64,000 nucleotides of DNA from assembly GCF_025421715.1 (NCBI RefSeq), contig NZ_JAOEFC010000001.1, forward strand, positions 248,001 through 312,000, written 5' to 3'. The position numbers and the translations under genes were made by a program. Under the pieces are notes generated by a model. That model made no database searches, was not told where the DNA came from, and saw only the letters and a list, made by a program, of their open reading frames with translations. The DNA comes from Microbacterium festucae (GTDB lineage Bacteria > Actinomycetota > Actinomycetes > Actinomycetales > Microbacteriaceae). Positions 62,595 through 64,000 of this stretch are shown in pieces. The first letter of the stretch is position 1, and every line of letters starts with the position of its first letter.

Positions 62595-63689
62595 TCAGGC
62601 GAGGGCGAGCAGCGGCGCGAGGGCGGCGCGGTCGAGTTCGATCCAGGGTCCGGCCGGGTCGACGACGATGCCGGTCAGGCCGGGCTCCGAGGTGATGGCC
62701 TTGGCCAGCTGCTCGGCGGTCAGCGGCAGCGGGCGGTCGCCGCGCCCGAGGGCGAGCACCTCGAGCGGGTGCGAGAAGACCTCGAGGTGGCGCGATCCGC
62801 TCTCGCGGCGCGCTTCGGCCAGGCCCATCTGACCTTCCGGTCCGGTGTTGCCGGCGACCCACAGCTTGGCGGTGGCCATCGCGGCGACGATCTCGCCGGC
62901 CGTCGCGTCGGTGCGCGGGCCCGAGAGCAGGCGCTTGACGGTGAAGGTGGGGTCGCCCTCTTCGAGCGCCTTCTTCACGAGCGGGGTGGGAAGCACGAGG
63001 CGGGCACCCGAGGTGGCGTGGTCGAGCCAGATGCCGTCGTAGGGGCCCGACAACAGGTTCTGCAGCACGGCCAGGAACGGCTGGGCGATCGTCGAGGTCG
63101 CGGTGTCGCCGTCGGCGCGCACGCTGTCTTGCAGGGCCGCCCCGCCCGAGAACGCGAGCAGGAACCGGCGGCCGTCGTGCTCGGCGATGCCGAGGTTCAG
63201 CGGCTGCCCGTCGGCCATCAGCGCCTTGGCATCGCCCTGCACCCGCAGGTACAGCGGCCCCTGCAGCACCTGACGCATCACGTTGAGGATGTGGCCGTTG
63301 TCGATGTCGGCCGGCAGCCCCTGCAGCGCGGCGCGCAGGTACACGTTGTCGGGAAGCCCCGGAACAGTGGTGGTCGGCGCCGCGGATGCCGGCGGTCGCG
63401 GACTGTCGACGACGGGCGCCGTCGGCGCTGCCGCTGCGGCCGGGGCCGTCGAGGCCGTGGGGGCCGCCGGGGCGGTCGGCGCAGCCGGGGCGGTCGGCGG
63501 CTTGCCGTAGGTCGAGACCGAGATGTTCACCTGGGGCACCGGCGCCTCGGCGACATCCGGCGCCTCCGCGACATCCGCTCCCGCAGCCCCCTCGGCCGCA
63601 GCATCCGCGGCCTCGGTCGACGCCTCGTCGTTCGCGGCCTCCGCGGCATCCGGAGCGGGCACGGACTTGCGGCGGGAGAACAGAGCCAT
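62595..63689 (-). CDS. SseB N-terminal domain protein with disordered Ala/Pro linker
   Basis: This 364-residue protein has an N-terminal ~110 residues rich in Ala, Pro, Thr and Glu, and a folded C-terminus with VYLRAALQGL, FLLAFSGGAALQ and VVDPAGPWIELDRAAL. The later segments are typical of the SseB N-terminal domain family in actinobacteria, whose function is unknown. TAGGCT is 6 bases before ATG 63689, so a leaderless message is expected. It lies just downstream of pcrA. Confidence 0.7.
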   Translation of the reverse strand: MALFSRRKSVPAPDAAEAANDEASTEAADAAAEGAAGADVAEAPDVAEAPVPQVNISVSTYGKPPTAPAAPTAPAAPTASTAPAAAAAPTAPVVDSPRPPASAAPTTTVPGLPDNVYLRAALQGLPADIDNGHILNVMRQVLQGPLYLRVQGDAKALMADGQPLNLGIAEHDGRRFLLAFSGGAALQDSVRADGDTATSTIAQPFLAVLQNLLSGPYDGIWLDHATSGARLVLPTPLVKKALEEGDPTFTVKRLLSGPRTDATAGEIVAAMATAKLWVAGNTGPEGQMGLAEARRESGSRHLEVFSHPLEVLALGRGDRPLPLTAEQLAKAITSEPGLTGIVVDPAGPWIELDRAALAPLLALA

Positions 63690-63695
63690 GCGTCG

Positions 63696-63701
63696 AGCCT
63701 A
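63696..63701 (-). promoter_or_regulatory. -10 hexamer TAGGCT, leaderless SseB-domain gene
   Basis: On the minus strand TAGGCT is 6 bases before the ATG at 63689. Confidence 0.6.
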
Positions 63702-63756
63702 GGCGCTCGACCGCCGGCGCCGGTGCGCGGTCATCGCCGCGCTCGACGACCGGAGG

Positions 63757-64000
63757 TCAGAGCTTCGCGATCGGCGCGACCTTGATGAGCAGCTTCTTCG
63801 CACCGGCGCTGTCGAACTTCACGTGCGCGACGCGCTTGGCGCCCTCGCCGGTGACCATGTCGACGCGGCCCTCGCCGAAGTCGTCGTGGCGGATGCGGTC
63901 GCCCGCGGCCAACTCGAGATCGCCGTTGTCGCGGATCTTCGCCGGGATGCGGTTGGCGAACTTCGTCACATCGCCCGCCGGGCGCTCCCGGCGCGGCAGC
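63757..64000 (-). CDS. pcrA: ATP-dependent DNA helicase PcrA/UvrD, 3' end
   Basis: This is the last 81 residues of a gene that enters from beyond base 64000. The segment LAAGDRIRHDDFGEGRVDMVTG followed by RVAHVKFDSAGAKKLLIKVAPIAKL is the C-terminal Tudor-like domain of PcrA, which contacts RNA polymerase. The frame is open to the window edge, with LPRRERPAGD before the first GTG, so no start is called here. Confidence 0.85.
   Translation of the reverse strand, partial: LPRRERPAGDVTKFANRIPAKIRDNGDLELAAGDRIRHDDFGEGRVDMVTGEGAKRVAHVKFDSAGAKKLLIKVAPIAKL

Overview
The window is high-GC DNA with the habits of a Microbacteriaceae actinobacterium, most likely Microbacterium or a close relative. The evidence is very strong G/C third-position bias, frequent GTG starts, many 4-base ATGA/GTGA gene overlaps, abundant GGATGCC/GGCATCC words, at least twelve genes with a -10 hexamer 6-7 bases before the start codon (leaderless mRNAs), and a purH-purN-DUF6350-sucD-sucC gene set. 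The genus is inferred from style and gene content. No rRNA, tRNA, CRISPR array, transposase, integrase or phage gene is visible.

Layout. 1-1.9 kb: the end of a GH113-like glycosidase, a BadF/NagK-type sugar kinase and a GNAT acetyltransferase. 1.9-3.7 kb: an AbiEi/DUF559-type protein flanked on both sides by blocks of imperfect palindromes. 3.7-7.7 kb: a heterodimeric ABC exporter with complementary degenerate ATPase sites, preceded by a short ORF with a strong ribosome binding site. 7.7-9.9 kb: DNA alkylation repair (an Ada/AlkA fusion and a methyltransferase). 10.1-24.7 kb: a type VII (WXG100) secretion-like locus, all on the minus strand. It has an RDD/FHA membrane protein, a 1507-residue FHA-FtsK ATPase resembling Firmicutes EssC, two WXG100 genes whose 5' leaders and coding regions are identical over 333 bp, and two paralogous effector cassettes. 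Four transcription starts in this locus share a TGGGGA-N4-TCCCCA box placed 23-24 bp before the -10. 24.8-32.2 kb: purH, purN, DUF6350, a purine permease (plus strand), sucD and sucC.

32.3-57.1 kb is a catabolic region: FAD/Rieske oxidoreductase, TetR, aminotransferase, serine hydrolase, alcohol dehydrogenase, SDRs, MaoC, thiolase, three acyl-CoA dehydrogenases, an APH-family kinase fused by overlap to an ACAD10/11-type dehydrogenase, an acyl-CoA ligase, thioesterase, a Liv-type ABC importer and TetR regulators. The kinase/dehydrogenase/ligase trio matches the logic of 4-hydroxyacyl-CoA (gamma-lactone or levulinate) degradation. Four promoters here carry a shared operator, CATACCG-N6-CGGTATG, which suggests one TetR-controlled regulon.

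57.2-64 kb: an AI-2E-family permease, a LigD-type ATP-dependent DNA ligase, a YidE/AAE transporter with RCK_C domains, a LigD-type polymerase/primase (NHEJ parts as separate genes), an SseB-domain protein and the 3' end of pcrA. The sucCD-purNH set and pcrA read in the same direction; the roughly 30 kb between them looks like accessory catabolic content.
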